Shown one piece after another: positions 1 to 6,134 of a DNA stretch of 6,601 nt. The DNA is from SZUA-230 sp964581095 (GTDB lineage: Bacteria > Bacteroidota > Bacteroidia > Cytophagales > Cyclobacteriaceae): contig CAZONK010000189.1 in the NCBI GenBank assembly GCA_964581095.1, positions 1-6,601 of the forward strand. The letters are read 5' to 3'. Each line of letters begins with the position of its first letter. Position 1 is the first letter of the stretch. A program made the translations under genes and the position numbers. The notes below the pieces were generated by a model, which saw only the letters and a list, made by a program, of their open reading frames with translations, ran no database searches and was not told where the DNA came from.

Positions 1-253
1 TTCCAAGTTCTTTATTCAACTCAAGATCCGGATCAATTATCCGTTCACCGTCTTTTGTAAAAACCTCAATCTTGATTAAATCATTTGGCTGCACGATATA
101 ATTACGTTCCAATAGTTCGGCCTGTGTCCTGGCAGTAAATTCAAAATCTTCGTCGTACTTAAACATCAGGTGTTGTTTGTACGATTTGCACCCCGCAAAA
201 AACAAGGCGACACAGATTAGTTGAAAAAGAAATTTCCCGTTATACCAATTCAT
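1..253 (-). CDS. Polysaccharide biosynthesis/export lipoprotein, Wza-like (partial, N-terminal 84 codons)
   Basis: The gene starts at the ATG whose complement is at 251-253 and runs off the left edge, so only the first 84 residues are visible. Residues 8-21 are hydrophobic and end in a lipobox-like F-A-G-C (Cys22), which indicates a lipidated outer-membrane protein. Residues from about 51 (NYIVQPNDLIKIEV) match the start of the Poly_export domain, whose usual pattern is Y-x-(I/L)-x-P-x-D-x-(I/L)-x-(I/V)-x-V. It is followed by GERIIDP, a form I know from Bacteroidota members. Known family role: these proteins form the outer-membrane channel through which capsule or exopolysaccharide leaves the cell, with a Wzc-type inner-membrane partner. 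The start overlaps the 3' end of rfbC by 14 bp in another frame, which suggests translational coupling. A Wzc-like gene is the expected neighbour to the left, but this is inference. The family call is fairly sure despite the truncation. Confidence 0.8.
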   Translation of the reverse strand, partial: MNWYNGKFLFQLICVALFFAGCKSYKQHLMFKYDEDFEFTARTQAELLERNYIVQPNDLIKIEVFTKDGERIIDPDLELNKELG

Positions 254-788
254 ATATTTCACAAAACTCTTTGAATGATTGAAGACTACAGTCTTTATCT
301 GAAATTTCAGGTGTATCAATTCCCCAATCTATATTTAAACTTGTGTCATTATAAACAATACCTGCTTCGGAGGGTTGGTGATAATACTCAGAACATTTAT
401 ATGAAAAAATAGCATCTTCAATAACAGCAATACCATGAGCGAAACCTGAAGGAATATAAAGCATGTTTCCCAACTCAGAGTCAAGCAGGCAACGGTACTG
501 CATCCCAAAAGTTTTTGAATCCCTGCGTACATCCACGACAATGTCCATTACTTTTCCCGTTATTGCCCTTACAAGTTTTATTTGTGCTTTTGGGTCTAAT
601 TGTAAATGCAATCCCCGAACAACGCCCTTTTTGGAAAAAGACTGATTGTCCTGTACAAAATTTGTTGGTAAGCCATAGCTAACAAGTACGTCATCGCGAT
701 AGGTTTCCAAAAAATAACCCCGGTTATCATAAAAAATCCTGGGATGAATTTCTACAAGTCCTTCAAAATCTGTTTCGGTAATTTGCAT
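240..788 (-). CDS. rfbC: dTDP-4-dehydrorhamnose 3,5-epimerase (RmlC/RfbC)
   Basis: This cytosolic cupin enzyme epimerises C3 and C5 of dTDP-4-keto-6-deoxyglucose, the third step of dTDP-L-rhamnose synthesis. The 182-residue length is normal for the family. Visible signatures in order are: FYDNRGYFLETYR (19-31), a substrate-binding segment; RGLHLQ (58-63), with His61 in the catalytic-base position; PSGFAHG (113-119); Y130-K in the position of the tyrosine acid; and the YND/I-W-G segment around 146-156, which corresponds to the usual WNDP...I-W-P. The second position after the catalytic His is Leu rather than the commoner Tyr/Phe, a tolerated variation. It is the middle gene of the visible minus-strand operon, 27 bp after the glycosyltransferase and overlapping the export lipoprotein by 14 bp. 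rmlA, rmlB and rmlD are not in the window, so whether the product is rhamnose or a related 6-deoxysugar cannot be settled here. Confidence 0.95.
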   Translation of the reverse strand: MQITETDFEGLVEIHPRIFYDNRGYFLETYRDDVLVSYGLPTNFVQDNQSFSKKGVVRGLHLQLDPKAQIKLVRAITGKVMDIVVDVRRDSKTFGMQYRCLLDSELGNMLYIPSGFAHGIAVIEDAIFSYKCSEYYHQPSEAGIVYNDTSLNIDWGIDTPEISDKDCSLQSFKEFCEIYELV

Positions 789-815
789 AGTAGCATTAAC
801 AAGCTACCAAGATAT

Positions 816-1928
816 TTAATTTTGTGTAGTTAAATGGCTGATAACGTCCAAATATTTACTTATTACGAATTTTTCGTCGAAAGTTTTTTCAACTATTTCC
901 CTTCCTTTACGACCCATATTTTCTCTTTCCCTCTCATCCATCAGGGCCATATCTTTCATTTTTGATGCAAGATCCCTGCTGTTTTTAACTTCACACAAGA
1001 ATCCATTTACTTTATCCTTAACCACATTGGTACATCCGGCTACATTTGAAGCTACAATTGGTTTACCCATACTTGCTGCTTCAAGTAAGGTTCTTGGGGT
1101 GCCTTCCCGATAGGACGGGAGCACTACACAATCCGATTTTTCAATAAATGGAATAACATCCTCAGCTTTGCCTAGGTACTCTACAACATCTGATTCTATC
1201 CAGCTATTGATCAATTCTTCTGAAATACCCCGACGGTGTTTTGGATCCTTTGGTCCAAGGATCTGAAAAGCAGCATCAATTTTTTGTTCTTTAAGTAATT
1301 TTACAGCTTCGATGAATTCCAAAATTCCTTTATCGTGTATTAACCTGGAAATAAGCAGGAATGTAAATTTTTTATTATTGGATGCTCCTGTATTCACAAA
1401 TTTTAAAGGATTTATTCCCGATCCCGGCAAAGTTTCCGCCTGACTTTTACGAAGGATCTTTTTTTCTTCAAAAAATGACCTGTCCTCTTCATTTTGAAAG
1501 AATACTTTATTTGAGGAACGGAATGCAAATTTATACATTACCTGTACCAGTTTAGAAAGAAATGTCTGCTGGATAAATGCAGTACCTAAACCACATACAT
1601 TATTAACAACCGGAATTCCGAGGAAACGGGCTGCCAGGGTACCATAAATATTTGGTTTAATAGTATAGTGTAAGATTATATCAGGTTTCGATTTCTTATA
1701 GAGGGATAGTAATTCGAAAAAAAGCGCCAGGTCCTTTAAAGGATTGATACCCCTGGAGTCCATCTTTATCGGCAGATAAGTACAGCCTGCCTCTTCCAGC
1801 TTCGGTGAATACTCGTCATGAGGTGCAATCGCTACAACTTCATGTCCTTCTGATAATAATGCCCTTACGAGGCCTAGCCGAAAATTGTAGATATTCCAGG
1901 AAGTGTTCAGTACTATGGCAATCTTCAT
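816..1928 (-). CDS. Glycosyltransferase, GT4 family (PglA/CapM-like)
   Basis: This 370-residue GT-B retaining glycosyltransferase most likely transfers a sugar from a nucleotide donor to a lipid-linked intermediate at the inner face of the cytoplasmic membrane. The N-terminal acceptor domain opens with MKIAIVLNTSW and contains HYTIKPNIYGTLAA (87-100) and NVCGLGTAF (110-118). These resemble the PglA/CapM-type subgroup, which adds an N-acetylhexosamine in capsule or glycan assembly. The C-terminal donor domain (about 186-345) shows LLISRLIHDKG (191-201), with Arg195 and Lys200 in the phosphate-binding positions, and EGTPRTLLE (275-283), the E-x7-E motif of GT4. No transmembrane segment is obvious. 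It is the first visible gene of the operon, divergent from hflX across a 171-bp spacer, so the operon promoter probably lies there. The family is certain; donor and acceptor are unknown. Confidence 0.92.
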   Translation of the reverse strand: MKIAIVLNTSWNIYNFRLGLVRALLSEGHEVVAIAPHDEYSPKLEEAGCTYLPIKMDSRGINPLKDLALFFELLSLYKKSKPDIILHYTIKPNIYGTLAARFLGIPVVNNVCGLGTAFIQQTFLSKLVQVMYKFAFRSSNKVFFQNEEDRSFFEEKKILRKSQAETLPGSGINPLKFVNTGASNNKKFTFLLISRLIHDKGILEFIEAVKLLKEQKIDAAFQILGPKDPKHRRGISEELINSWIESDVVEYLGKAEDVIPFIEKSDCVVLPSYREGTPRTLLEAASMGKPIVASNVAGCTNVVKDKVNGFLCEVKNSRDLASKMKDMALMDERERENMGRKGREIVEKTFDEKFVISKYLDVISHLTTQN

Positions 1929-2000
1929 ATTAAAAAATAAAGCCCCAAATATGGAAAAAAAATTTTGCGCTTAAAAGGTTAGTAGCCTTTTATTCGTTGA

Positions 2001-2044
2001 AAATCAGATAAGTAACCCCATCCCTAAATTCTTTTATCTGTTTT
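2001..2044. repeat. Imperfect inverted repeat upstream of hflX
   Basis: The left arm AAATCAGATAA (2001-2011) pairs with the right arm TTATCTGTTTT (2034-2044), with one T/T mismatch (2004/2041) and a 22-nt centre. The core CAGATAA/TTATCTG is a perfect 7+7. It abuts the candidate hflX promoter, so it could be a regulator-binding site or a hairpin in a leader. A chance AT-rich repeat is also possible. Confidence 0.4.
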
Positions 2045-2076
2045 CTGTTCATTGGATAATGGTTGAGATAGTTTTG
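2041..2076 (+). promoter_or_regulatory. Candidate Bacteroidota-type promoter for hflX
   Basis: TAGTTTTG at 2069-2076 is an exact match to the Bacteroidota -7 consensus TAnnTTTG. A weak -33 element (TTCTG at 2043-2047, consensus TTTG) sits 21 bp upstream, within the usual spacing. Transcription would start near 2081-2084, giving a leader of roughly 16-19 nt before the ATG at 2100. No Shine-Dalgarno sequence precedes that ATG, as is usual in this phylum. Confidence 0.45.
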
Positions 2077-2099
2077 TAAAAATGATTTATTTTTCCTGA

Positions 2100-3317
2100 A
2101 TGGGCAATTATTATTTAACAAAAAGTAAAAAAGAAACAGCGGTCCTGGTTGCACTCTCTTCCAAATATCAGGATACAGAACAGACCAAAGAATACCTGGA
2201 TGAACTATCTTTTTTGGCTACTACAATCGGTGTGGTTTCAATTAAGTCGTTCATCCAAAAAGCGTATCGCCCGGATACCCGGACTTTTGTAGGTAAAGGT
2301 AAACTTGAAGAGATCAAAACATTTATCAAAGCAAGGGATGTTGATGTAGTAATTTTCGATGATGACCTTACTCCGAGCCAGCTGCGTAATCTCGAAAAGG
2401 AGCTGGAAATTAAGATCTACGACAGATCTTTGCTTATACTGGATATATTTCTTCTTCGTGCCAAAACATCACAGGCACGGACCCAGGTTGAACTGGCAAG
2501 AAATCAGTACTTATTGCCGCGACTTACGCGTATGTGGACACACCTGGAACGTCAACGTGGGGGGACCGGTACAGTGGGAGGAGCCGGTGAAAAGGAAATT
2601 GAAACTGACCGCAGGATTATTCGCAATCAGATCTCAGTTTTAAAGAAAAAGCTTCAAAAAATTGAAAAACAGGCATCGACCCAAAGAAAATCCAGGGGGA
2701 ACATCGCCAAAGTAGCCTTGGTTGGATACACCAACGTTGGAAAATCAACAATTATGAAGGTGCTTACAAAAGCAGATGTTTTTGCTGAAGACAAGTTATT
2801 TGCTACAGTTGATTCCACTGTTCGAAAGGTAGTCCTTGAAAGGATCCCATTTTTACTCTCGGACACTGTTGGTTTTATTCGAAAACTACCCCATACACTC
2901 ATCGAAAGTTTTAAATCAACTCTTGATGAAGTACTTGAGGCTGACATCCTCCTTCATGTTGTTGATGTTTCTCATGCAGCCTGCGAAGAACAAATTAAAG
3001 TGGTTAACGATACGCTGGAAGAATTAGGAGCGCTGAACAAGCCTGTTATCATGGTTTTTAATAAGATTGACAGGATGAAGGCGCCGGAGGAGCCTCAAGA
3101 GACTGAAGAGCCTGCAGAGCCTGAAGGTGAAATATCAGAAGGACTTCAGGAAAATAGTATTAATTCCGTTTCTTCATTTCCTGATACACAAGGTGTGTCC
3201 ATTTCGGCAACAAAAAAATTAAATATTGAGGAACTTCGAAAGGTGCTTATGGATGAAGTACGTAAAGTACATATGAAAATATTCCCCAACTACCTTCCTG
3301 AAAACAACAGGTATTAA
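2100..3317 (+). CDS. hflX: GTPase HflX (ribosome-splitting/rescue factor)
   Basis: HflX is a cytosolic TRAFAC-class GTPase that binds the 50S subunit and splits stalled or idle ribosomes. The N-terminal HflX domain (about 12-120) shows TFVGKGKLEEI (62-72) and DDDLTPSQLRNLEK (87-100). The linker signature LLPRLTRMWTHLERQRGG (138-155) is followed by GAGEKEIETDRR (161-172), a variant of the usual GPGETQLETDRR. The G domain has G1 GYTNVGKST (209-217), switch I FATVDST (234-240), G3 DTVG (255-258), G4 NKID (321-324) and G5 SAT (369-371). Between G4 and G5 lies a Glu/Pro-rich insertion (about 328-365), absent from the compact canonical G domain and described as a separate repeat. The ATG at 2100 is the first possible start, because an in-frame TGA directly precedes it at 2097-2099. 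The gene is probably monocistronic and converges on the DUF4407 gene with a 4-bp overlap. Confidence 0.95.
   Translation: MGNYYLTKSKKETAVLVALSSKYQDTEQTKEYLDELSFLATTIGVVSIKSFIQKAYRPDTRTFVGKGKLEEIKTFIKARDVDVVIFDDDLTPSQLRNLEKELEIKIYDRSLLILDIFLLRAKTSQARTQVELARNQYLLPRLTRMWTHLERQRGGTGTVGGAGEKEIETDRRIIRNQISVLKKKLQKIEKQASTQRKSRGNIAKVALVGYTNVGKSTIMKVLTKADVFAEDKLFATVDSTVRKVVLERIPFLLSDTVGFIRKLPHTLIESFKSTLDEVLEADILLHVVDVSHAACEEQIKVVNDTLEELGALNKPVIMVFNKIDRMKAPEEPQETEEPAEPEGEISEGLQENSINSVSSFPDTQGVSISATKKLNIEELRKVLMDEVRKVHMKIFPNYLPENNRY
3087..3131 (+). repeat. In-frame 9-nt degenerate tandem repeat in hflX, encoding (x-E-P) units
   Basis: Five consecutive 9-nt units encode EEP, QET, EEP, AEP and EGE (HflX residues 330-344). 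GAGGAGCCT, GAAGAGCCT and GCAGAGCCT differ from one another by one or two bases, and the other two units are more diverged. The product is a strongly acidic, probably disordered loop on the surface of the G domain, between G4 and G5. The periodicity suggests growth by slippage or unit duplication, which is inference. Confidence 0.7.
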
Positions 3318-4375
3318 AATTTGGATCCGTTAGCCAGGCCGATTTCAAGTTGTTCATCCACATATTCCTTCTCATATACCGGCATTTCTTTGGCTTTGGC
3401 TTTTATGAGTTTGTTCACGTGTGCTCTTTCACGCAGAAATTCTGCCTGTGATTTGTATTCAACAGTTTCAAGGGCAAAATCATAAGGCCCTTTTGGTGAA
3501 AGTAATTTAACAAATACTGGAGCGGACTCTATCGCAATAAACAGCAGGATGATAAACCAATTCGCCATCCAGATAGCGCTGCTAGTGAGGGTTATCCTGT
3601 TGAGGGCTTCCAGTCGGGCTGCAAGGCCATTCAATGAGGATTTCCCAAGGTCATTTATTTCCGATTGTTCGTTTTGAGAAATCGCTGCAATCCGGGATTC
3701 TTTAACTGCAATCAGTGTATTATTAGTGGCCATAAGGTCCCGGAGTTCGGTTTCAACCCGGTCCGCATCTGCTTTTTTAATTTTATAAATGGGCCCTGCA
3801 TTTCGTCGCATTGTACCTCCCGTACCATCGGCTTCCACTTGTGCAAATCTTCTCAATGTGTCTCGTGAATTTGTTTTATCCCGGATTTCACCCTTCAGAA
3901 CATCGATTTCACTTTTCAAAACTTCAGATTCCCCCACATATCTTGATTTTACCAGGTCCTCACGCGTTTGCTGGTTTTCAAGGTTCATTTTTACAAGTTC
4001 GCTGTTGATTTCTTTCTCAAATACCTTCATCTCCAAAGGCTTGGAAATTACAAGTGCTATTAAAATAGCCAGGATAATTCTTGGCGCTGCAATTTTAAGT
4101 TCACTACTCAAGATGTCTTTTTTCCTCATTGACGATACAATGTACCTGTCAAGGTTAAATATCATTGTACCCCAGGCAATTCCTGCCAGTGCTGCTGGCC
4201 AGACATTATCAAATACCGAATATAATGCATAAAATCCGGCAAGCGATGCGAACACTCCAGTGAAGAAAACGGTAGCACCTATTCCAGCATATTTACTTCC
4301 TTCGGTAGGATGTTTTTCAAGTATATTTTTGTTTGCTCCTGAACAGAGCCAAAAGAAGTTTCTTATTTTATTCAT
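3314..4375 (-). CDS. DUF4407 domain-containing membrane protein
   Basis: I recognise the DUF4407 family from the N-terminal FFWLCSGA block (7-14), the glycine-rich first membrane segment starting at YAGIGATVFFTG (29-40) and FNLDRYIV (73-80). With the chosen start the protein has 353 residues. Hydrophobic segments lie near 30-51, 57-74, 98-112 and 267-290. Between the third and fourth is a long charged, helical, coiled-coil-like domain (about 115-260), interrupted by a Gly-rich EADGTGGT (181-188). The C-terminal tail (about 292-353) is soluble and rich in Lys and Glu. The function of the family is not established, and I infer only an inner-membrane protein with a large extramembrane helical domain. 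The frame stays open to an ATG at 4444, but that adds 23 residues ahead of the point where family similarity begins, so I prefer the ATG at 4375. The gene is probably transcribed alone and ends 4 bp inside hflX. Confidence 0.85.
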   Translation of the reverse strand: MNKIRNFFWLCSGANKNILEKHPTEGSKYAGIGATVFFTGVFASLAGFYALYSVFDNVWPAALAGIAWGTMIFNLDRYIVSSMRKKDILSSELKIAAPRIILAILIALVISKPLEMKVFEKEINSELVKMNLENQQTREDLVKSRYVGESEVLKSEIDVLKGEIRDKTNSRDTLRRFAQVEADGTGGTMRRNAGPIYKIKKADADRVETELRDLMATNNTLIAVKESRIAAISQNEQSEINDLGKSSLNGLAARLEALNRITLTSSAIWMANWFIILLFIAIESAPVFVKLLSPKGPYDFALETVEYKSQAEFLRERAHVNKLIKAKAKEMPVYEKEYVDEQLEIGLANGSKF

Positions 4376-4733
4376 ACATTTTATAACGGTCAGGCTGTAA
4401 TAGTAATATATCCAATACCAATTTGTATGCCAAATGGAAAGCACATTGGAATGGCAGTTTTTAATTAAAATTTGGGTTCACAATCGGACATACCGTACAG
4501 GAATAATTACAATTTGGTCTAAATCAAATAAGATGGGTTATGGACAAATCTATCGGTCACCTGTGCATCTGGTAAATTCAACGGAACGATATATGTCTTG
4601 TCATTGCTCAAAATATAGATAACAGAACCGCCCAATGATAGGTTACCTGATACAAACATTATCCAACAAGTTTTTATTAGTATTCATTTTTCATTAATTT
4701 CAATACATCTTCCGCCCATACCTAATCTAAATA
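4376..4733. other. Intergenic region between the DUF4407 gene and the PhoX-family gene
   Basis: This 358-bp spacer lies between two genes transcribed away from each other, so it should contain promoters for both. No convincing TAnnTTTG element at the right distance is visible for either gene. TACAATTTG (4508-4516) and TAAAATTTG (4466-4474) are each one base too long. A 12-bp AT-only palindrome (TTTTAATTAAAA, 4459-4470) is present but could be chance. The only other structure is the small minus-strand reading frame listed separately. No tRNA, riboswitch or mobile-element end is recognised. Confidence 0.5.
4519..4659 (-). CDS. Possible small hypothetical gene or gene remnant (46 codons)
   Basis: The reading frame runs from the ATG complementary to 4657-4659 to a TAG at 4521-4519. 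It encodes a 46-residue peptide beginning MFVSGNLSLGG and ending RFVHNPSYLI. The composition looks like folded protein: alternating hydrophobic residues (SVIYILSNDKTYIVPLNL) suggest two beta strands joined by a polar turn, and the codons are mixed rather than AT-biased. It is upstream of, and in the same direction as, the DUF4407 gene. The frame is closed upstream by a TGA. Beyond that TGA, the same frame reads a further short segment, MGGRCIEINEK, from 4719. It could be a real small gene, the tail of a decayed gene, or chance. I do not recognise the family. Confidence 0.25.
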   Translation of the reverse strand: MFVSGNLSLGGSVIYILSNDKTYIVPLNLPDAQVTDRFVHNPSYLI

Positions 4734-6134
4734 ATGAAAAGACGGAAATTCATAAAAAGGGGCAGCCAGGTAAGCCTTGGATTCCTTGGATTGCAGGCAT
4801 TTGCAAATACTGTTGCAAATGGAAGCACCGGACCTCCGGACCGGGAAGTCCTGAGTAAGGGATATGGACCGCTGATTGATGATCCAAAAGGTATACTTAA
4901 CCTACCCAAGGGATTTACCTATGATATTATTTCGAAACAAGGCGATCGAATGTCAGATGGCCTGCGTGTTCCCGGACTTCCGGACGGAATGGCCACATTC
5001 GAGGCGCCTGATAATAAAGTATTGATAGTTCGAAATCACGAGATTCCAGTGGGCAATAAAGACCTGGGACCGTTTGGGAAAGATCTGGAATTATTGGAAT
5101 CCATTCATATCCGTAAGTTTTATGACTATGGAGGTGGTAAAATCCCATGCATGGGTGGAACTACAACGATTCTTTACAATCCTGCAACAGGGCAGGTAGA
5201 ACAAGAATATTTAAGCCTGATTGGAACCCTTCGTAATTGTGCGGGGGGACCTACCCCATGGAATACCTGGATTTCATGTGAGGAGGATATGCATACGAAT
5301 GTTGGGGACCTTGATAAATATCATGGCTATCCATTTGAGGTGCCGGCCCGGGTTACACAGGAAATATCTGACCCCAGGCCGATCAAAGCCATGGGGCGTT
5401 TCAATCATGAGGCTGTAGGTATAGATCCTAAAACGGGAATCGTTTACCAGACCGAAGATCGATTTGATAGTTTGATCTACCGGTATATACCGGATGTTTA
5501 TGGTGACCTTCATCAAGGAGGCAAGCTTCAGATCCTGGCTATCAAAGACCGGAAGGGGTTTAGTACAAGAAATTGGCAAAGTGACGGGAACACCATGGAT
5601 ATTGGTAAAAAATATGATGTCGAATGGTTAGATATCAAAAACATAAAATCTGCCGGGGATGATCTGCGAATCAGGGGATTCAAGAAGGGAGCGGCCCTGT
5701 TTGCCCGTGGCGAAGGTATGTGGTTCGGAAACAATGAAGTGTATTTTGCCTGCACCAATGGTGGAAAATTCAACTATGGTCAAATCTTTCGCTATGTGCC
5801 CTCAAAGAAGGAGGGGCATCCTGAAGAATCAGATGAACCAGGCACGTTGGAATTATTTGTTGAATCCAGGGATTTTGGCCTTTTTCACAACTGTGATAAC
5901 CTGACAATAGGAGGCAATGGGGACCTTGTGATTTGTGAGGATCATCCGACCCCAAGGATTATTGGTATCAGCATGCAAGGCAAAATTTATCATATTGCCA
6001 AGAATGTCGGATACAAATCAGAGTTTGCGGGAGCCACTTTCTCACCGGATGGTGAAGTACTGTTTGTAAACATACAGGAAGCGGGTCTTACCCTGGCTAT
6101 AAGAGGCCCCTGGGGTGAAAGGGAAGTGGGGTGA
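4734..6134 (+). CDS. Tat-exported PhoX/DUF839-family phosphatase-like protein
   Basis: The 466-residue product starts with a twin-arginine signal: KRRKFIKRG (2-10) fits R-R-x-F-x-K. It is followed by a short hydrophobic stretch and an A-F-A at 22-24, a plausible cleavage site, so the protein should be exported folded to the periplasm. The rest is one DUF839/PhoX domain, a beta-propeller in characterised members. Recognisable blocks are: LPDGMATFE (82-90); RNHE (100-103); NCAGGPTPWNTWISCEE (168-184), with Cys169 in the position of the PhoX cysteine that bridges two Fe(III) ions; GRFNHEA (221-227); QTED (239-242); RGEG (325-328); CDNL (387-390); and FAGATFSPDGEVLFVNIQ (431-448). Characterised PhoX enzymes are Ca/Fe-dependent phosphomonoesterases. 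This protein is shorter than Pseudomonas PhoX, so phosphatase activity is likely but unproven. It appears to be a single-gene unit, and I see no Pho-box-like site upstream. Confidence 0.88.
   Translation: MKRRKFIKRGSQVSLGFLGLQAFANTVANGSTGPPDREVLSKGYGPLIDDPKGILNLPKGFTYDIISKQGDRMSDGLRVPGLPDGMATFEAPDNKVLIVRNHEIPVGNKDLGPFGKDLELLESIHIRKFYDYGGGKIPCMGGTTTILYNPATGQVEQEYLSLIGTLRNCAGGPTPWNTWISCEEDMHTNVGDLDKYHGYPFEVPARVTQEISDPRPIKAMGRFNHEAVGIDPKTGIVYQTEDRFDSLIYRYIPDVYGDLHQGGKLQILAIKDRKGFSTRNWQSDGNTMDIGKKYDVEWLDIKNIKSAGDDLRIRGFKKGAALFARGEGMWFGNNEVYFACTNGGKFNYGQIFRYVPSKKEGHPEESDEPGTLELFVESRDFGLFHNCDNLTIGGNGDLVICEDHPTPRIIGISMQGKIYHIAKNVGYKSEFAGATFSPDGEVLFVNIQEAGLTLAIRGPWGEREVG

Larger units (their letters stand above)
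1929..2099. other. Divergent intergenic region between the polysaccharide operon and hflX
   Basis: This 171-bp AT-rich spacer must hold the promoters for both divergent units. Besides the hflX promoter and the inverted repeat listed separately, it contains a short stem (TAAAAGG at 1972-1978 against CCTTTTA at 1986-1992). On the minus strand this stem is followed by a run of eight T (1962-1955). That looks like a terminator or attenuator shape in the leader direction of the glycosyltransferase operon, but no gene precedes it. A weak minus-strand -7 candidate, CATATTTG (1953-1946, one mismatch to TAnnTTTG), lies 17 bp before the glycosyltransferase ATG, with only TTTT about 19 bp upstream as a -33 element. 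No RNA gene is recognised. Confidence 0.5.

Noticed and set aside
789..815. Short GTAGC/GCTAC hairpin between the glycosyltransferase and rfbC
   Set aside because: The 5-bp stem with an 8-nt loop and no U-tract is too weak for a terminator, and the operon must read through it.
1990..2052. Minus-strand 20-codon frame (MNRKQIKEF...) in the hflX/glycosyltransferase spacer
   Set aside because: The peptide looks plausible, but it is too short to judge, no promoter supports it, and it coincides with the inverted repeat. Chance in AT-rich DNA is more likely.
3789..4232. Plus-strand 147-codon frame opposite the DUF4407 gene
   Set aside because: It lies wholly antisense to a recognised family gene and its translation is rich in Ser, Phe and Pro, as expected of a shadow frame.
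4376..4444. N-terminal 23-residue extension of the DUF4407 protein from the upstream ATG at 4444
   Set aside because: The extension lies before the point where family similarity begins and looks like translated spacer; the ATG at 4375 precedes the FFWLCSGA block directly.
4434..4622. Plus-strand 62-codon frame in the DUF4407/PhoX spacer
   Set aside because: Its composition is unlike a folded protein, it has no similarity I recognise, and it opposes the more protein-like minus-strand frame at 4519-4659.
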